Source of the DNA: Shewanella schlegeliana
Lineage (GTDB): Bacteria; Pseudomonadota; Gammaproteobacteria; Enterobacterales; Shewanellaceae
Assembly: GCF_016765635.1 (NCBI RefSeq)
Contig: NZ_JAESVD010000007.1
Coordinates: 196,212 to 260,211 of the forward strand
Length of the DNA: 64,000 bases
Reading direction: 5' to 3'
Shown: in pieces, positions 35,898-44,483 of the stretch
Numbering within the stretch: the first letter of the stretch is position 1
How the letters are laid out: each line of letters begins with the position of its first letter
Notes under the pieces: generated by a model
The model's input: the letters and a program-made list of their open reading frames with translations, nothing else
The model's database searches: none
Told to the model about the DNA's origin: nothing
Position numbers and translations under genes: made by a program

Positions 35898-37814
35898 CTA
35901 AAATAGATAACGATATTGCAGCTGTAATGTACGAGGAGCACCTAAGCTTGCGATAGGGTACTGCGCTTTATGACCGTGCTTAAAAATACTTTGGGTCACC
36001 TCACTATCAAACAGGTTATCGATAGTAAGAGAGAGTTGCTGATCCTGCTGCTCTGTTATCCAAGCTTGAATGCCGACATTCGCTAGCAGGTAATCGCCTG
36101 CAATAAGGCCGTAATCGAGAAACTCACCAACATACTGACCACTCACCCAAGCAGCAATATCATCATTGACATCATAGCTAAGTTTCGCAAACCCAGTATA
36201 TTCAGGTACTCGTTCAATCTGTTCGCCAGTATCTTGCCGTTCGGCAGAGGCATAGCTACCACTCAGTTCCATAAGCAGCTGTGACGATAACTCAGTTACT
36301 AGATGTAGATCGATACCATAACTCTCAACACGGGCATCGAGGTTATCGTAGATAAATTCCGTCGCGGTGATGGCGCGTGGCTCAATAAGGTTGTCGATAC
36401 TTCGCCAGAAACCATCGACAGTAAGGGAGATATCGCCTTGGTATTGAAGTCCAACATTAATGCTATTGCTCGTTTCGGCGACTAGCTCGGCGTTGCCTAG
36501 TGTACCAACTTGAGAGTGCAGCTCAGAAACCGTTGGTTGACGATAACCATTACCTAGATTTGCCTTAAGTTGTAGATGCTGAGCGATATCATGGGTTAAT
36601 GCGAGATTACCAACCCAGATAGTTTCATCATTTGCTAGGCGATTAACCCTAGCACCGATTGATAGTTGAGTATCTGGCAAGGCATAAATCTTGGGTTGAT
36701 ACTGACTAAATAGCGAGTAGCTTTGATCTTTTTCTGCGGTGAATAGCATCACCTCATCGGCACCTTCATACTCTTCATATTGACCACCGAAAACCCATTG
36801 GCTTCCAGCTTCTGTCTGATAGTTAGCGCTAACCGTTGCCCCCAGATCTTTAAAGCCCCAATACTCCTGCCAGTATGTTACTTCGGCATTACCCTTCTCA
36901 TCTTGGGTGATTTCACTGTATTGGGAGTCCCAGTGCTGGTAATTGACTTTAGCCTGCAGCAACAGCTGCTCTGAAGCCTGCAATTGCCAGTCTGCATAGG
37001 CGATAGTTTGTTTGCGTTGATTCTCACTTAATATCGCATCATAGGCTAATGGGCGCTCAAGCAAACCATCACTATATTGGGCAAACACGGTAAGCTGCTG
37101 AGCATCACTAAGTGACCAGCGAAGCTTGGCATTTAGGTTATTCATTTGATAGCCACGCTCTTTATCCAGCACGGCCGTTGGTGAATACTCTTCATCGGGC
37201 CAGAGTGCGTAACCTTCAGACTGACTCGAGCTTGCAGCTAGACTTAATTGAACCGAGTCGATTTCACTGCTAACAAAACCAGAGAGATCATAACTCGGCA
37301 GGGTATCGGCTGCTAGACTCAGCTCTCCGGCATCGCTTCCCTGATAACTTTTAGTGATGATATTAATGACCCCAGCAATCGCTTCTGAGCCAAAAAGCAC
37401 ACTCTGGGAGCCTTTGATCACCTCTATACGTTCTATCATCATAGGGTTGATGCTATCGGTATAGGTTGAGCCATAGAGCCGGTTATTTAATCGATTACCA
37501 TCTAACAGCCAGAGAATATCTTGTGGTCGACTGCCTTGCAGCGAGTAATCGGTATCGGTATGACGTCCAGCCCGCCCATTGGCAAACAAACCCGGAACGA
37601 ACTGGCTTAGGATCTTATTAATATCCACACCACCAGCAGACTGGATCATCTCATTACTGATAACCGTAACATCACTGCCTAAATAGATATTTGTGTAGGT
37701 ACCATCGTCTTGATGTTGTAGGCCGTGAACGGTAATTTTTTCAATTTCATCCGCGAAAGAGGTGGAAGCGGTAACAGATAAAGCGAGGGTTATTATTTTG
37801 AGTTTTTTATGCAT
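35898..37814 (-). CDS. TonB-dependent outer-membrane receptor
   Basis: A 638-residue receptor: signal peptide (about 1-21), a TonB-box-like EIEKITVHG, a plug domain with SLQGSRPQDILWLLDGNRLNN and MIERIEVIKGSQSVLFGSEAIAGVINIITK, and a 22-stranded barrel ending in a terminal phenylalanine (LQLQYRYLF). The size and plug resemble BtuB and catecholate/small-ligand receptors, but the ligand cannot be told; no cobalamin riboswitch is recognisable upstream. A CRP-type site 85-100 bp upstream suggests catabolite control, unusual for an iron receptor. Confidence 0.9.
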   Translation of the reverse strand: MHKKLKIITLALSVTASTSFADEIEKITVHGLQHQDDGTYTNIYLGSDVTVISNEMIQSAGGVDINKILSQFVPGLFANGRAGRHTDTDYSLQGSRPQDILWLLDGNRLNNRLYGSTYTDSINPMMIERIEVIKGSQSVLFGSEAIAGVINIITKSYQGSDAGELSLAADTLPSYDLSGFVSSEIDSVQLSLAASSSQSEGYALWPDEEYSPTAVLDKERGYQMNNLNAKLRWSLSDAQQLTVFAQYSDGLLERPLAYDAILSENQRKQTIAYADWQLQASEQLLLQAKVNYQHWDSQYSEITQDEKGNAEVTYWQEYWGFKDLGATVSANYQTEAGSQWVFGGQYEEYEGADEVMLFTAEKDQSYSLFSQYQPKIYALPDTQLSIGARVNRLANDETIWVGNLALTHDIAQHLQLKANLGNGYRQPTVSELHSQVGTLGNAELVAETSNSINVGLQYQGDISLTVDGFWRSIDNLIEPRAITATEFIYDNLDARVESYGIDLHLVTELSSQLLMELSGSYASAERQDTGEQIERVPEYTGFAKLSYDVNDDIAAWVSGQYVGEFLDYGLIAGDYLLANVGIQAWITEQQDQQLSLTIDNLFDSEVTQSIFKHGHKAQYPIASLGAPRTLQLQYRYLF

Positions 37815-37895
37815 CTTTATATATCCATATAGTTATAAGCAAATGTTTAAGCTCATTTTTTCAACACGGACTATATATATTCGCAACCCAAATAT

Positions 37896-37913
37896 GCGTG
37901 ATGGAGATCACCT
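37896..37913 (-). promoter_or_regulatory. Candidate CRP site upstream of the TonB-dependent receptor
   Basis: GTGA-TGGAGA-TCAC (37898-37911) matches the symmetric core of the CRP consensus TGTGA-N6-TCACA. It lies about 85 bp upstream of the receptor start codon. The outermost bases deviate. Confidence 0.6.
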
Positions 37914-38007
37914 CAACGATCATCAGTATGACGAATTTAAAAAAAGTATTACCACAAAACATTACCCCTATCACAAGCTAACAGCAGATAAAATAACCTA
38001 CAGAAAA

Positions 38008-38041
38008 AAAGCCGCAGCTTTGTAGGCCGTGGCTTTTTGTT
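38008..38041 (-). terminator. Probable terminator of the PACE gene
   Basis: AAAAAGCC and GGCTTTTT pair across a GC-containing loop; on minus it follows the PACE stop codon within about 25 bp. Confidence 0.55.
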
Positions 38042-38064
38042 CGCACTTATAGATAATCCTGATA

Positions 38065-38478
38065 CTAGTTTGCCACTTTTAGTCTGTTCTTGACGTTGTC
38101 GTAGCACCAGTTAAATGCCACGGCATAAAAGAAGAAAAAGACTAAGAAGGCCGCCTCCAAAACTAATGCCTGCAGCAAGGTGATCCCTAAGAACCAAGCG
38201 ATAGCCGGCACGGTAATAAAGATAAGCCCTCCCTCAAAGCCACAGGTATGGCCAATACGCATCTTTAGAGTACGATTAATTCTGTCTGCACCGAACTGCT
38301 TGTCAAACCAGATGTTATAGAAGTAGTTCCAGATAACGGTGTAGAGACTTAAACCCACCCCCACTGTTAGCATAGAAGTCGCTTCTGTACCCGATAGCAT
38401 AGATGCCGCCGGAACAATAATCGCTAAGGCTACGGCCTCAAAAAGAATCGCGTGAATAATTCTGTCTTTAACAGTCAT
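38065..38478 (-). CDS. PACE-family efflux transporter (AceI-like)
   Basis: A 137-residue protein with four transmembrane segments built from two bacterial transmembrane pair domains. The acidic residue in helix 1 (RIIHAILFEAVAL, E14) is that required in AceI for proton-coupled export. WNYFYNIWFD and HTCGFEGGLIFITVP fit the family. PACE proteins export chlorhexidine and some other biocides; short polyamines are proposed natural substrates. It is divergent from a LysR regulator with an 84-bp gap, the same arrangement as aceI/aceR, so that regulator probably controls it. Confidence 0.9.
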   Translation of the reverse strand: MTVKDRIIHAILFEAVALAIIVPAASMLSGTEATSMLTVGVGLSLYTVIWNYFYNIWFDKQFGADRINRTLKMRIGHTCGFEGGLIFITVPAIAWFLGITLLQALVLEAAFLVFFFFYAVAFNWCYDNVKNRLKVAN

Positions 38479-38510
38479 GATAAATACCCCTAAAGTTAAG
38501 TTGCAGCTAT

Positions 38511-38530
38511 TATCATCTTTTATTACGATA
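38511..38530. promoter_or_regulatory. Candidate LysR-type binding site between PACE gene and regulator
   Basis: TATC-N12-GATA is an interrupted dyad in the 84-bp divergent gap, of the T-N11-A kind bound by LysR regulators. Confidence 0.4.
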
Positions 38531-38562
38531 GATAAAAATTAGATACCATCACCTTTACTGAT

Positions 38563-39441
38563 ATGTTGACTATCGAACAACTCTATTCATTTGTAACAAC
38601 CGTCGAAACGGGTTCCTTCTCTGCCGCTGCCAGAAAGCTTGGTAAGGTTCAGTCTGCAGTTAGTCAGCACATTATCAATCTAGAGATAGATACCAATCAG
38701 ACACTATTTGATAGAAGTCACCGCTATCCGGTACTAACAAGGGCAGGCGAGCAACTTCTGCCACAGGCTCAAGCCGTGCTCGCTCAACATCAACGCCTTA
38801 ATTTGCAAGTGCAAGCACTAGACAAACAAGATGAGCTAAAACTCACCCTTGCAGTTGATGAAGCGATCCCCTATGACAGACTCACAACCATGCTGAAGAG
38901 TTTTTCAGCTCAATACCCCGAGTGTGAATTGGAATTACTTTGTGCTTCCAGCTTAGATATCATTCACCTCGTGGATACAAAACGAGCTAACTTAGGAATC
39001 GTGTTTAGCGAATTATCGTACCCACAAAGTTTAGATTTTGAATCACTTGGAACGGTTCAATTTGAGTTGCTGGTAAGCCCAAATCACCCCCTTTCCCATG
39101 AAACCTCATCACATATCGATGTACTCAAACTACATCGGCAACTTTTAATTGGCTCAAAAGAAAATCACAAAGGTTGGTTTAATACCCCCCACTCACCCAA
39201 TGTGTGGCATGCAGATAACTACTACATGCTATTCGAACTGGCCAAAGCAGGGTTTGGCTGGGCCTTATTGCCATTACACCTTTGTGAAGAAGCAATTGCC
39301 GCTCGACAACTTTGCAAGCTCAAGATTGATTTTGAACAACTGGGTTGGCAAGCTAACGTCGATGTTATTCAACATAAAAGCCGCTCGGAAAATGAGTTCA
39401 ATAAGAAGATAAGAACCCTAATGCGCGGGTTACTTAACTAA
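38563..39441 (+). CDS. LysR-family transcriptional regulator (AceR-like position)
   Basis: A 292-residue regulator with an N-terminal winged helix (MLTIEQLYSFVTTVETGSFSAAARKLGKVQSAVSQHI) and a periplasmic-binding-like effector domain from about residue 90. It is divergent from the PACE efflux gene and shares a short control region with it, so it probably activates that gene in response to the exported compound. That link is inferred from position and from the Acinetobacter AceI/AceR precedent. Confidence 0.9.
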   Translation: MLTIEQLYSFVTTVETGSFSAAARKLGKVQSAVSQHIINLEIDTNQTLFDRSHRYPVLTRAGEQLLPQAQAVLAQHQRLNLQVQALDKQDELKLTLAVDEAIPYDRLTTMLKSFSAQYPECELELLCASSLDIIHLVDTKRANLGIVFSELSYPQSLDFESLGTVQFELLVSPNHPLSHETSSHIDVLKLHRQLLIGSKENHKGWFNTPHSPNVWHADNYYMLFELAKAGFGWALLPLHLCEEAIAARQLCKLKIDFEQLGWQANVDVIQHKSRSENEFNKKIRTLMRGLLN

Positions 39442-39530
39442 TCGCCCGTTGCAGATCTATGTTGTTTATTTAGTAAAGGTTCATAGCAAGTAAGAGTGAG
39501 CGAGCGTATTGAACGCAAAAAAAAACATAA

Positions 39531-39554
39531 AAAAACGGCCTGATGGCCGTTTTT
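39531..39554. terminator. Bidirectional terminator between LysR and DUF4136 genes
   Basis: AAAAACGGCC and GGCCGTTTTT pair around four bases, between convergent genes. Confidence 0.85.
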
Positions 39555-39577
39555 CGAAAAGTGCAAGAAGGGTTAGA

Positions 39578-40138
39578 TTACTTACCTTCAGGCTTTGGTG
39601 GGTAATTAAGTAATAATGCCGCGACCGCTTCATTAACCACTTCTACGCGTTCTTCCGGGGTATCTTTATCTCGCATAGTATCTGCAACAGAGCCTCTCCA
39701 GATAAGCTTACCAGTCTTGGCGTTAACCATATCAAGGATCAAAGTGCCAACGTCATACTCACGTACCGTTGTTTGAGTGTGACCTGTGCCGCCCCAGCCC
39801 CAACCAGGGCCATAGTATGGGTTATAACCATAGTTGGTATTAAAGGTATCAACATTGATTTTCTTGTCGACTTTAGTGAGATAATTGACCAATACATCAG
39901 CATTGGCTGCATCAGTCTCTTTTAGACCTTTTAACTGCAGTTGATCATTAACTGCTTTACGAACGCGTTGATCCATCAAACCATCTAAATGATATGCCGA
40001 ATCAGCTGTTTTCTTCTCTACCCAAGCGTAGGTTTTCACATCTGAAAAATTTACACCAGGATCATAGTCTGAACTTGTTTTAAGTGAACTACATGCACTT
40101 AACGCCAGCGCAGCCATGACAACTAATAACTTCTTCAT
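39578..40138 (-). CDS. DUF4136 lipoprotein
   Basis: About 186 residues from ATG 40138 (the 18-residue upstream extension is not credible). The signal sequence MKKLLVVMAALALSAC ends in a lipobox, giving C16 as lipidated. The mature part shows the DUF4136 pattern: DYDPGVNFSDVKTYAWV, then ADVLVNYLTKVDKK, a Gly/Tyr/Trp-rich loop and GTLILDMVNAKTGKLIWRGSV. The function of the family is unknown. Its 5' end faces a perfect Fur box about 125 bp upstream, shared with the divergent membrane-protein gene. Confidence 0.88.
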   Translation of the reverse strand: MKKLLVVMAALALSACSSLKTSSDYDPGVNFSDVKTYAWVEKKTADSAYHLDGLMDQRVRKAVNDQLQLKGLKETDAANADVLVNYLTKVDKKINVDTFNTNYGYNPYYGPGWGWGGTGHTQTTVREYDVGTLILDMVNAKTGKLIWRGSVADTMRDKDTPEERVEVVNEAVAALLLNYPPKPEGK

Positions 40139-40260
40139 GATTTCTCCAACAATAATCTTTTGAGCACTTAATAAAGTCAGCTTACAGAGCAATTTATTAT
40201 TCTACAACTCAATTTTATTAAATAACCAAAGCTTAATCTTGACTTCAACACACCATCAAA

Positions 40261-40275
40261 TGATAATGATTATCA
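40261..40275. promoter_or_regulatory. Fur box (perfect 7-1-7 palindrome)
   Basis: TGATAAT-G-ATTATCA is an exact 7-1-7 Fur heptamer dyad. It lies 30-44 bp upstream of the start of the 106-residue membrane protein and in the divergent gap with the DUF4136 gene. Confidence 0.85.
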
Positions 40276-40304
40276 ATTGAATTAGCTTTTTTAAGAGAGT
40301 CGTT

Positions 40305-40625
40305 ATGCTTTGGTTTATCGCAGCTTTTGCTATCGCAACCGTGATGTTTTTTATTACCCCAGAGAAAGTCACTAGCAACTCAGATTGTCAGTCATCGATA
40401 GTCGATAAACTCAGTAAGTACTCGTTAGTTATACTGCCTTTATTAGTACTGAGCTGGCTCATCATCGCAATAGTAAGTGCTCCGGTGATGCACTTCGCTG
40501 GCACGGCAATCGGCTTTGTATTAACCTCTTGTGCCATAGCGCTGCCAAGTACCCACAAATATCTGGCACCTTTAGCAACACTGACTTTTGCATCATTACT
40601 GATTGAGTTAGCGCTATACCTTTAA
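40305..40625 (+). CDS. Small membrane protein of unknown function behind a Fur box
   Basis: A 106-residue protein with about four hydrophobic segments and little else; I do not recognise the family. AAGAGAG precedes the ATG at proper distance. The perfect Fur box just upstream implies induction when iron is scarce, so a part in iron or metal homeostasis or in ferric/siderophore transport support is a reasonable guess, not shown by the protein itself. It is monocistronic; the next gene, yciH, starts 145 bp later. Confidence 0.6.
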   Translation: MLWFIAAFAIATVMFFITPEKVTSNSDCQSSIVDKLSKYSLVILPLLVLSWLIIAIVSAPVMHFAGTAIGFVLTSCAIALPSTHKYLAPLATLTFASLLIELALYL

Positions 40626-40770
40626 TGTACTCGCGTGTTTACCCACTCACTTAGCGATTGGTTAGCAATAGCTTAGCGCTTGGCAAACACGCAGATTCTC
40701 TTCCCCCCCTCTCCCGTAACGCTAGTAACTTTGCTAAACTGCTTCCATTAGTTCATCAGCGACCATACAA

Positions 40771-41100
40771 ATGAAATCCGATCCAAATGTATCTTTAGTC
40801 TATAGCACTGATAGCGGCAGAATTGCCCCTGAAAAGCAGACCCAGTCGGCGCCAGAAGGTGACGGTATCGTTAGAATTCATAAAGACAGTAAAGGCCGTA
40901 AAGGTAAAGGCGTGTCAGTAATTAAAGGGCTAGGCTTGCAAGAGAAAGAGTTAAAAGCCTTAGCTCAAAAACTAAAAAAACAGTGTGGCTGTGGCGGTAC
41001 GGTGAAAGAATTCAATATTGAAGTGCAAACCGATAATAGAGAGCAAATCAAAACTCTGCTCGAAAAGCTTAATTACACTGTCAAATTAGCGGGCGGTTAA
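40771..41100 (+). CDS. yciH: SUI1/YciH-family translation factor
   Basis: A 109-residue protein with the SUI1 (eIF1-like) fold, which in bacteria may affect initiation fidelity. Family marks are [23 protein letters not shown] and [24 protein letters not shown]. The N-terminal ~35 residues are a disordered extension, as in E. coli YciH. It lies 23 bp before yqgE and may be read together with it. Confidence 0.93.
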   Translation: MKSDPNVSLVYSTDSGRIAPEKQTQSAPEGDGIVRIHKDSKGRKGKGVSVIKGLGLQEKELKALAQKLKKQCGCGGTVKEFNIEVQTDNREQIKTLLEKLNYTVKLAGG

Positions 41101-41123
41101 GCCCTGCCACTATGGAAAAATCG

Positions 41124-41684
41124 ATGGACAGTTTACAGAATCACTTCTTAATCGCCATGCCTTCACTACAAGACACCTTTTTTGAACGCTCATTGATCTA
41201 TATCTGTGAACATGATGAAAAAGGCGCCATGGGGATCGTGGTAAACAAACCCAGTGGCATCATTGTCGATGAGCTTTTAGAGCAGATGGAGTTAAACGAA
41301 GAGCCAGAGCCAATCACCTCCTTAGCAAAAGAGGTGCTTGTTGGTGGTCCGGTTAACCCTGAACGCGGCTTTGTACTGCACACCACTCAGGAGTGCTGGA
41401 ACAATAGTGATGCGATTACTCCAGAGGTGATGCTAACGACTTCGCAAGATATCTTAACCAGTTTAGGCTCAGACAAGGCCCCAGAAAAGTTTGTTATCGC
41501 ACTTGGCTATGCAGGTTGGACCCGCGGTCAATTGGAGCAAGAGCTCACCGAAAACACTTGGCTATCTATCCCCGCAAGCCCTGAGCTATTGTTTGACGTC
41601 GAACATGACAAACGCTGGCAACTTGCCACCGAGTCACTGGGATTCGATATCTGGCAGCTGTCTCAACACGCTGGTCACGCTTAG
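41124..41684 (+). CDS. yqgE: YqgE/AlgH family protein (DUF179)
   Basis: About 186 residues from ATG 41124 (an ATG at 41112 is also open; the shorter form matches E. coli and Shewanella starts). [41 protein letters not shown] is the conserved N-terminus, and [16 protein letters not shown] the conserved middle. The biochemical role is unknown. Gene order yqgE-ruvX is conserved widely in gammaproteobacteria, and the two are 52 bp apart here. Confidence 0.93.
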   Translation: MDSLQNHFLIAMPSLQDTFFERSLIYICEHDEKGAMGIVVNKPSGIIVDELLEQMELNEEPEPITSLAKEVLVGGPVNPERGFVLHTTQECWNNSDAITPEVMLTTSQDILTSLGSDKAPEKFVIALGYAGWTRGQLEQELTENTWLSIPASPELLFDVEHDKRWQLATESLGFDIWQLSQHAGHA

Positions 41685-41736
41685 GTTTATACAGCGACGG
41701 CTAACTTAGCCATATACACGATTAGGAATAAACAAA

Positions 41737-42162
41737 ATGGGCGATAAGAGCGTCTTAGGATTTGATTACGGTACCAAGAGTATCGGCATCGCGATTGGAC
41801 AAGAACTCACAGCCAGTGCAAGACCGCTGTTATCGATTAAAGCAGTTGATGGCATCCCTAAATGGGAGGAGATCGGCGCACTCATTAGCGAGTGGAAGCC
41901 GGATCTCATCGTTGTAGGCCTGCCACTAAACATGGACGGCACCGAGCAGGAGATGACCCAAAGAGCGAGAAAGTTCGCCAACCGCTTAAATGGCCGTTTT
42001 GGGGTAAAAGTTGCCACTCAAGACGAGCGCCTAACGACTGCCGATGCCAAGGCGAGACTGTTTGAAATGGGCGGCTATAAAGCGCTGACCAAAGGTCAGG
42101 TCGATGCTATGTCAGCGGTGTTGATTGTTGAGAGTTACTTCGAAAATCAGTACGGCGACTAA
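41737..42162 (+). CDS. ruvX: Putative Holliday junction resolvase / pre-16S rRNA nuclease RuvX (YqgF)
   Basis: A 141-residue RNase H-fold nuclease. The first catalytic Asp lies in [14 protein letters not shown], the Glu in [13 protein letters not shown] region and the last Asp/Glu in DERLTTADA and VDAMSAVLI. The family is named as a Holliday junction resolvase, but in E. coli YqgF has been shown to process the 5' end of 16S rRNA, so that role is more likely. A terminator follows. Confidence 0.94.
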   Translation: MGDKSVLGFDYGTKSIGIAIGQELTASARPLLSIKAVDGIPKWEEIGALISEWKPDLIVVGLPLNMDGTEQEMTQRARKFANRLNGRFGVKVATQDERLTTADAKARLFEMGGYKALTKGQVDAMSAVLIVESYFENQYGD

Positions 42163-42167
42163 TATAT

Positions 42168-42192
42168 AAAAGGAGGCTTAGCCTCCTTTTTA
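42168..42192. terminator. Bidirectional terminator between ruvX and hemH
   Basis: AAAAGGAGGC and GCCTCCTTTT pair around three bases between convergent genes. Confidence 0.88.
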
Positions 42193-42221
42193 TTTTCTAC
42201 CGATAACTCTAAAAAAACATG

Positions 42222-43235
42222 CTAAATATGCGGTTTAACGATATTCGCCATCATCTGAATATGGGCATCATCGTCATTAAGCGCCGCAATATAGCGATAC
42301 TTTTCACCACCTGCAGCTTCAAAGATCTCTCGGTTTTCAACTGCAATCTCTTCAAGTGTTTCTAGACAATCAGCACTAAAGGCTGGGCACACAACGGCAA
42401 TATCCTTTACATCTTGGCCTGGTAAGGCTTCCATGGTTGCATCAGTGTATGGCGTTAACCATTTAGCTTTACCAAAGCGAGATTGGAATGTCGTGATGTA
42501 TTGTTCCTCAGTTAACCCCAGCTTTTCCACCACCAGCTTAGTTGTTTGCATACAGAAACAGTAATAGGGGTCGCCCAAATGCAGATTACGCTCTGGCATT
42601 CCATGGTAAGAGAGTACTAGCTTTTGCGGCTGACCATTAAGCTCAAAGTCTTTGGCAATCGATACGGCTAAAGCATCGATAAAATCTGGATGATCATGAT
42701 AAGTGTTGATAAAATGCAGTGCTGGCAGATAACGCCAGCTCATAAGCTCTTTGGCAATAGCATCGAAAGCTGAAGCGGTTGTCGGGGCTGAATACTGGGG
42801 ATACAGGGGCAATACCACCATCTTATCGATGCCCTCTTGATGCATTCTCTGCAGCGTCGATGTCACCGAAGGCTTACCATAACGCATACAGAAATCCACA
42901 GAGACTTGAGTGCCCTCTTTTGCAAAATACTCAGCCAGTTTTTGGCTTTGGCGGCGTGTGATATCCATTAACGGTGAACCCTGCTCAGTCCAAACCTGCT
43001 GATACAGTGCCGCTGATTTCGCAGGGCGCACGCGCAAGATAATGCCATGCAAGATAAGCATCCACACCAGCTTGGGGATCTCCACCACTCGCGGATCGGC
43101 GAGGAATTCCGCCAAATAACGCCTTACCGATGGTGTCGTTGGTTCATCAGGTGTCCCCAAATTAACTAATAACACACCTGTTTTGCCACGCTTTTGATGG
43201 CCATTTTCCTTAGTGAGCCCTAAATATTTAGCCAA
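42222..43235 (-). CDS. hemH: Ferrochelatase
   Basis: HemH inserts Fe2+ into protoporphyrin IX to form protoheme. The 337-residue protein shows GVLLVNLGTPDEPTTPSVRRYLAEFL at the N-terminus, LPLYPQYSAPTT, the catalytic-histidine region LSYHGMPERNL, and SFSADCLETLEEI-like CPAFSADCLETLEEIA near the C-terminus. Shewanella genomes often carry two hemH copies, and this may be one of a pair. It interrupts the otherwise usual ruvX-pilU neighbourhood. It is monocistronic. Confidence 0.95.
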   Translation of the reverse strand: MAKYLGLTKENGHQKRGKTGVLLVNLGTPDEPTTPSVRRYLAEFLADPRVVEIPKLVWMLILHGIILRVRPAKSAALYQQVWTEQGSPLMDITRRQSQKLAEYFAKEGTQVSVDFCMRYGKPSVTSTLQRMHQEGIDKMVVLPLYPQYSAPTTASAFDAIAKELMSWRYLPALHFINTYHDHPDFIDALAVSIAKDFELNGQPQKLVLSYHGMPERNLHLGDPYYCFCMQTTKLVVEKLGLTEEQYITTFQSRFGKAKWLTPYTDATMEALPGQDVKDIAVVCPAFSADCLETLEEIAVENREIFEAAGGEKYRYIAALNDDDAHIQMMANIVKPHI

Positions 43236-43298
43236 GATAACTCCTTAACTGATTCTTCTTTGTCGATACAATTAAACCCTTTATGACTCGCAAAAAAA

Positions 43299-43321
43299 CA
43301 GGCAATAGAATCTATTGCCTG
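43299..43321 (-). terminator. Terminator downstream of pilU
   Basis: CAGGCAAT and ATTGCCTG pair; on minus a run of seven T follows. It lies 20 bp past the pilU stop. Confidence 0.85.
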
Positions 43322-43340
43322 ATTTATACTCACATAAAGC

Positions 43341-44453
43341 TTAATCTAAATTGAGTGTGACACCATCCATCGAGCTAGAACTCATTGGATCTGAGCTTTG
43401 TAATTTAATCATCAAGCGTAGATCGTTCGGCGAATCAGCATAATGCAAGGCATCCGCGTAACTAATCTCGCCATCTGTGTAGAGTTTTAACAGCGCTTGG
43501 TCAAAGGTCTGCATCCCCTGCTCATTCGATTTAGCCATGGTATCTTTAAGCAGGTGAAGCTCATTCTTGGCAATCAAACTCGCCACTCGAGGTGTGTTAA
43601 TCAATACTTCAATCGCCGCTCGCCGCCCAGTACCATCACTCTTAGGTACCAACTGTTGTGCCACAATACCGCGCAAATTTAACGACAGATCGAACAGCAA
43701 CTGATGGTGTTTACTCTCCGGCACTAAATGCATAATACGATCCAGTGCTTGGTTAGCGTTGTTGGCGTGTAAGGTCGCCATACAGAGGTGGCCCGTCTCG
43801 GCAAAAGACAGAGCGAACTCCATGGTTTCTTGGCTACGGATTTCACCAATTAAAATGACATCTGGCGCCTGACGCAGTGAGCTCTTAAGTGCAGCATCGA
43901 AAGACTCGGTATCTATTCCCACCTCGCGCTGGGTGATAATACTTTGTCTATGGTCATGAACAAATTCAACCGGGTCTTCAATCGTTAAAATATGACCGCG
44001 AGCATGGGTGTTTCGATAACCGACTAAGGCTGCAAGTGAGGTCGACTTACCGGTTCCGGTACCACCTACCATGATCACAAGTCCACGCTTGCTCATCACT
44101 AAATCTTTTAAGATTGGCGGCAGCATCAAGTCATCGACCTCAGGGATCTTGGTCTCAATACGGCGCATCACACAACCGGGAGATTCACGCTGCCAGAATG
44201 CACTAACACGGAATCGACCAAGATCTTTGGCAGAAAAAGCGAAGTTACACTCGTGGGACGCGTGAAACTCCTGCTTTTGCGCATCGGTCATTAACGACTC
44301 AACAAAATCGAGAGACTGAGCAGGGCTAAAGGCGTTCTCACCGAGTGGGCGCAGCTCACCATCAATCTTGGCGCTGGGCGGAAAACCTGCGGTAATAAAC
44401 AGATCCGAGGCTTTACGCTCAATCATCACCTTTAGAAAAGGACGAACATCCAT
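43341..44453 (-). CDS. pilU: Type IV pilus retraction ATPase PilU
   Basis: A hexameric cytoplasmic ATPase that assists PilT in pilus retraction. The 370-residue protein has the PAS-like N-terminal domain, Walker A GGTGTGKS, Asp box EDPVEFVHDH, Walker B VILIGEIRSQETM and His box AETGHLCMATLHANNA. The acidic and Ser-rich C-terminal tail after residue ~350 and the reading CVMRRIETKIP mark the PilU rather than PilT branch. It follows pilT on the same strand after 30 bp, the usual pilTU operon. Confidence 0.95.
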   Translation of the reverse strand: MDVRPFLKVMIERKASDLFITAGFPPSAKIDGELRPLGENAFSPAQSLDFVESLMTDAQKQEFHASHECNFAFSAKDLGRFRVSAFWQRESPGCVMRRIETKIPEVDDLMLPPILKDLVMSKRGLVIMVGGTGTGKSTSLAALVGYRNTHARGHILTIEDPVEFVHDHRQSIITQREVGIDTESFDAALKSSLRQAPDVILIGEIRSQETMEFALSFAETGHLCMATLHANNANQALDRIMHLVPESKHHQLLFDLSLNLRGIVAQQLVPKSDGTGRRAAIEVLINTPRVASLIAKNELHLLKDTMAKSNEQGMQTFDQALLKLYTDGEISYADALHYADSPNDLRLMIKLQSSDPMSSSSMDGVTLNLD

Positions 44454-44483
44454 AGACTAACTATCCCTATTACCAATTACTGA

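Noticed and set aside
37815..38064. Cobalamin riboswitch upstream of the BtuB-like receptor
   Set aside because: No B12-box-like conserved sequence and the gap is too short and AT-rich; only a CRP-type dyad was found.
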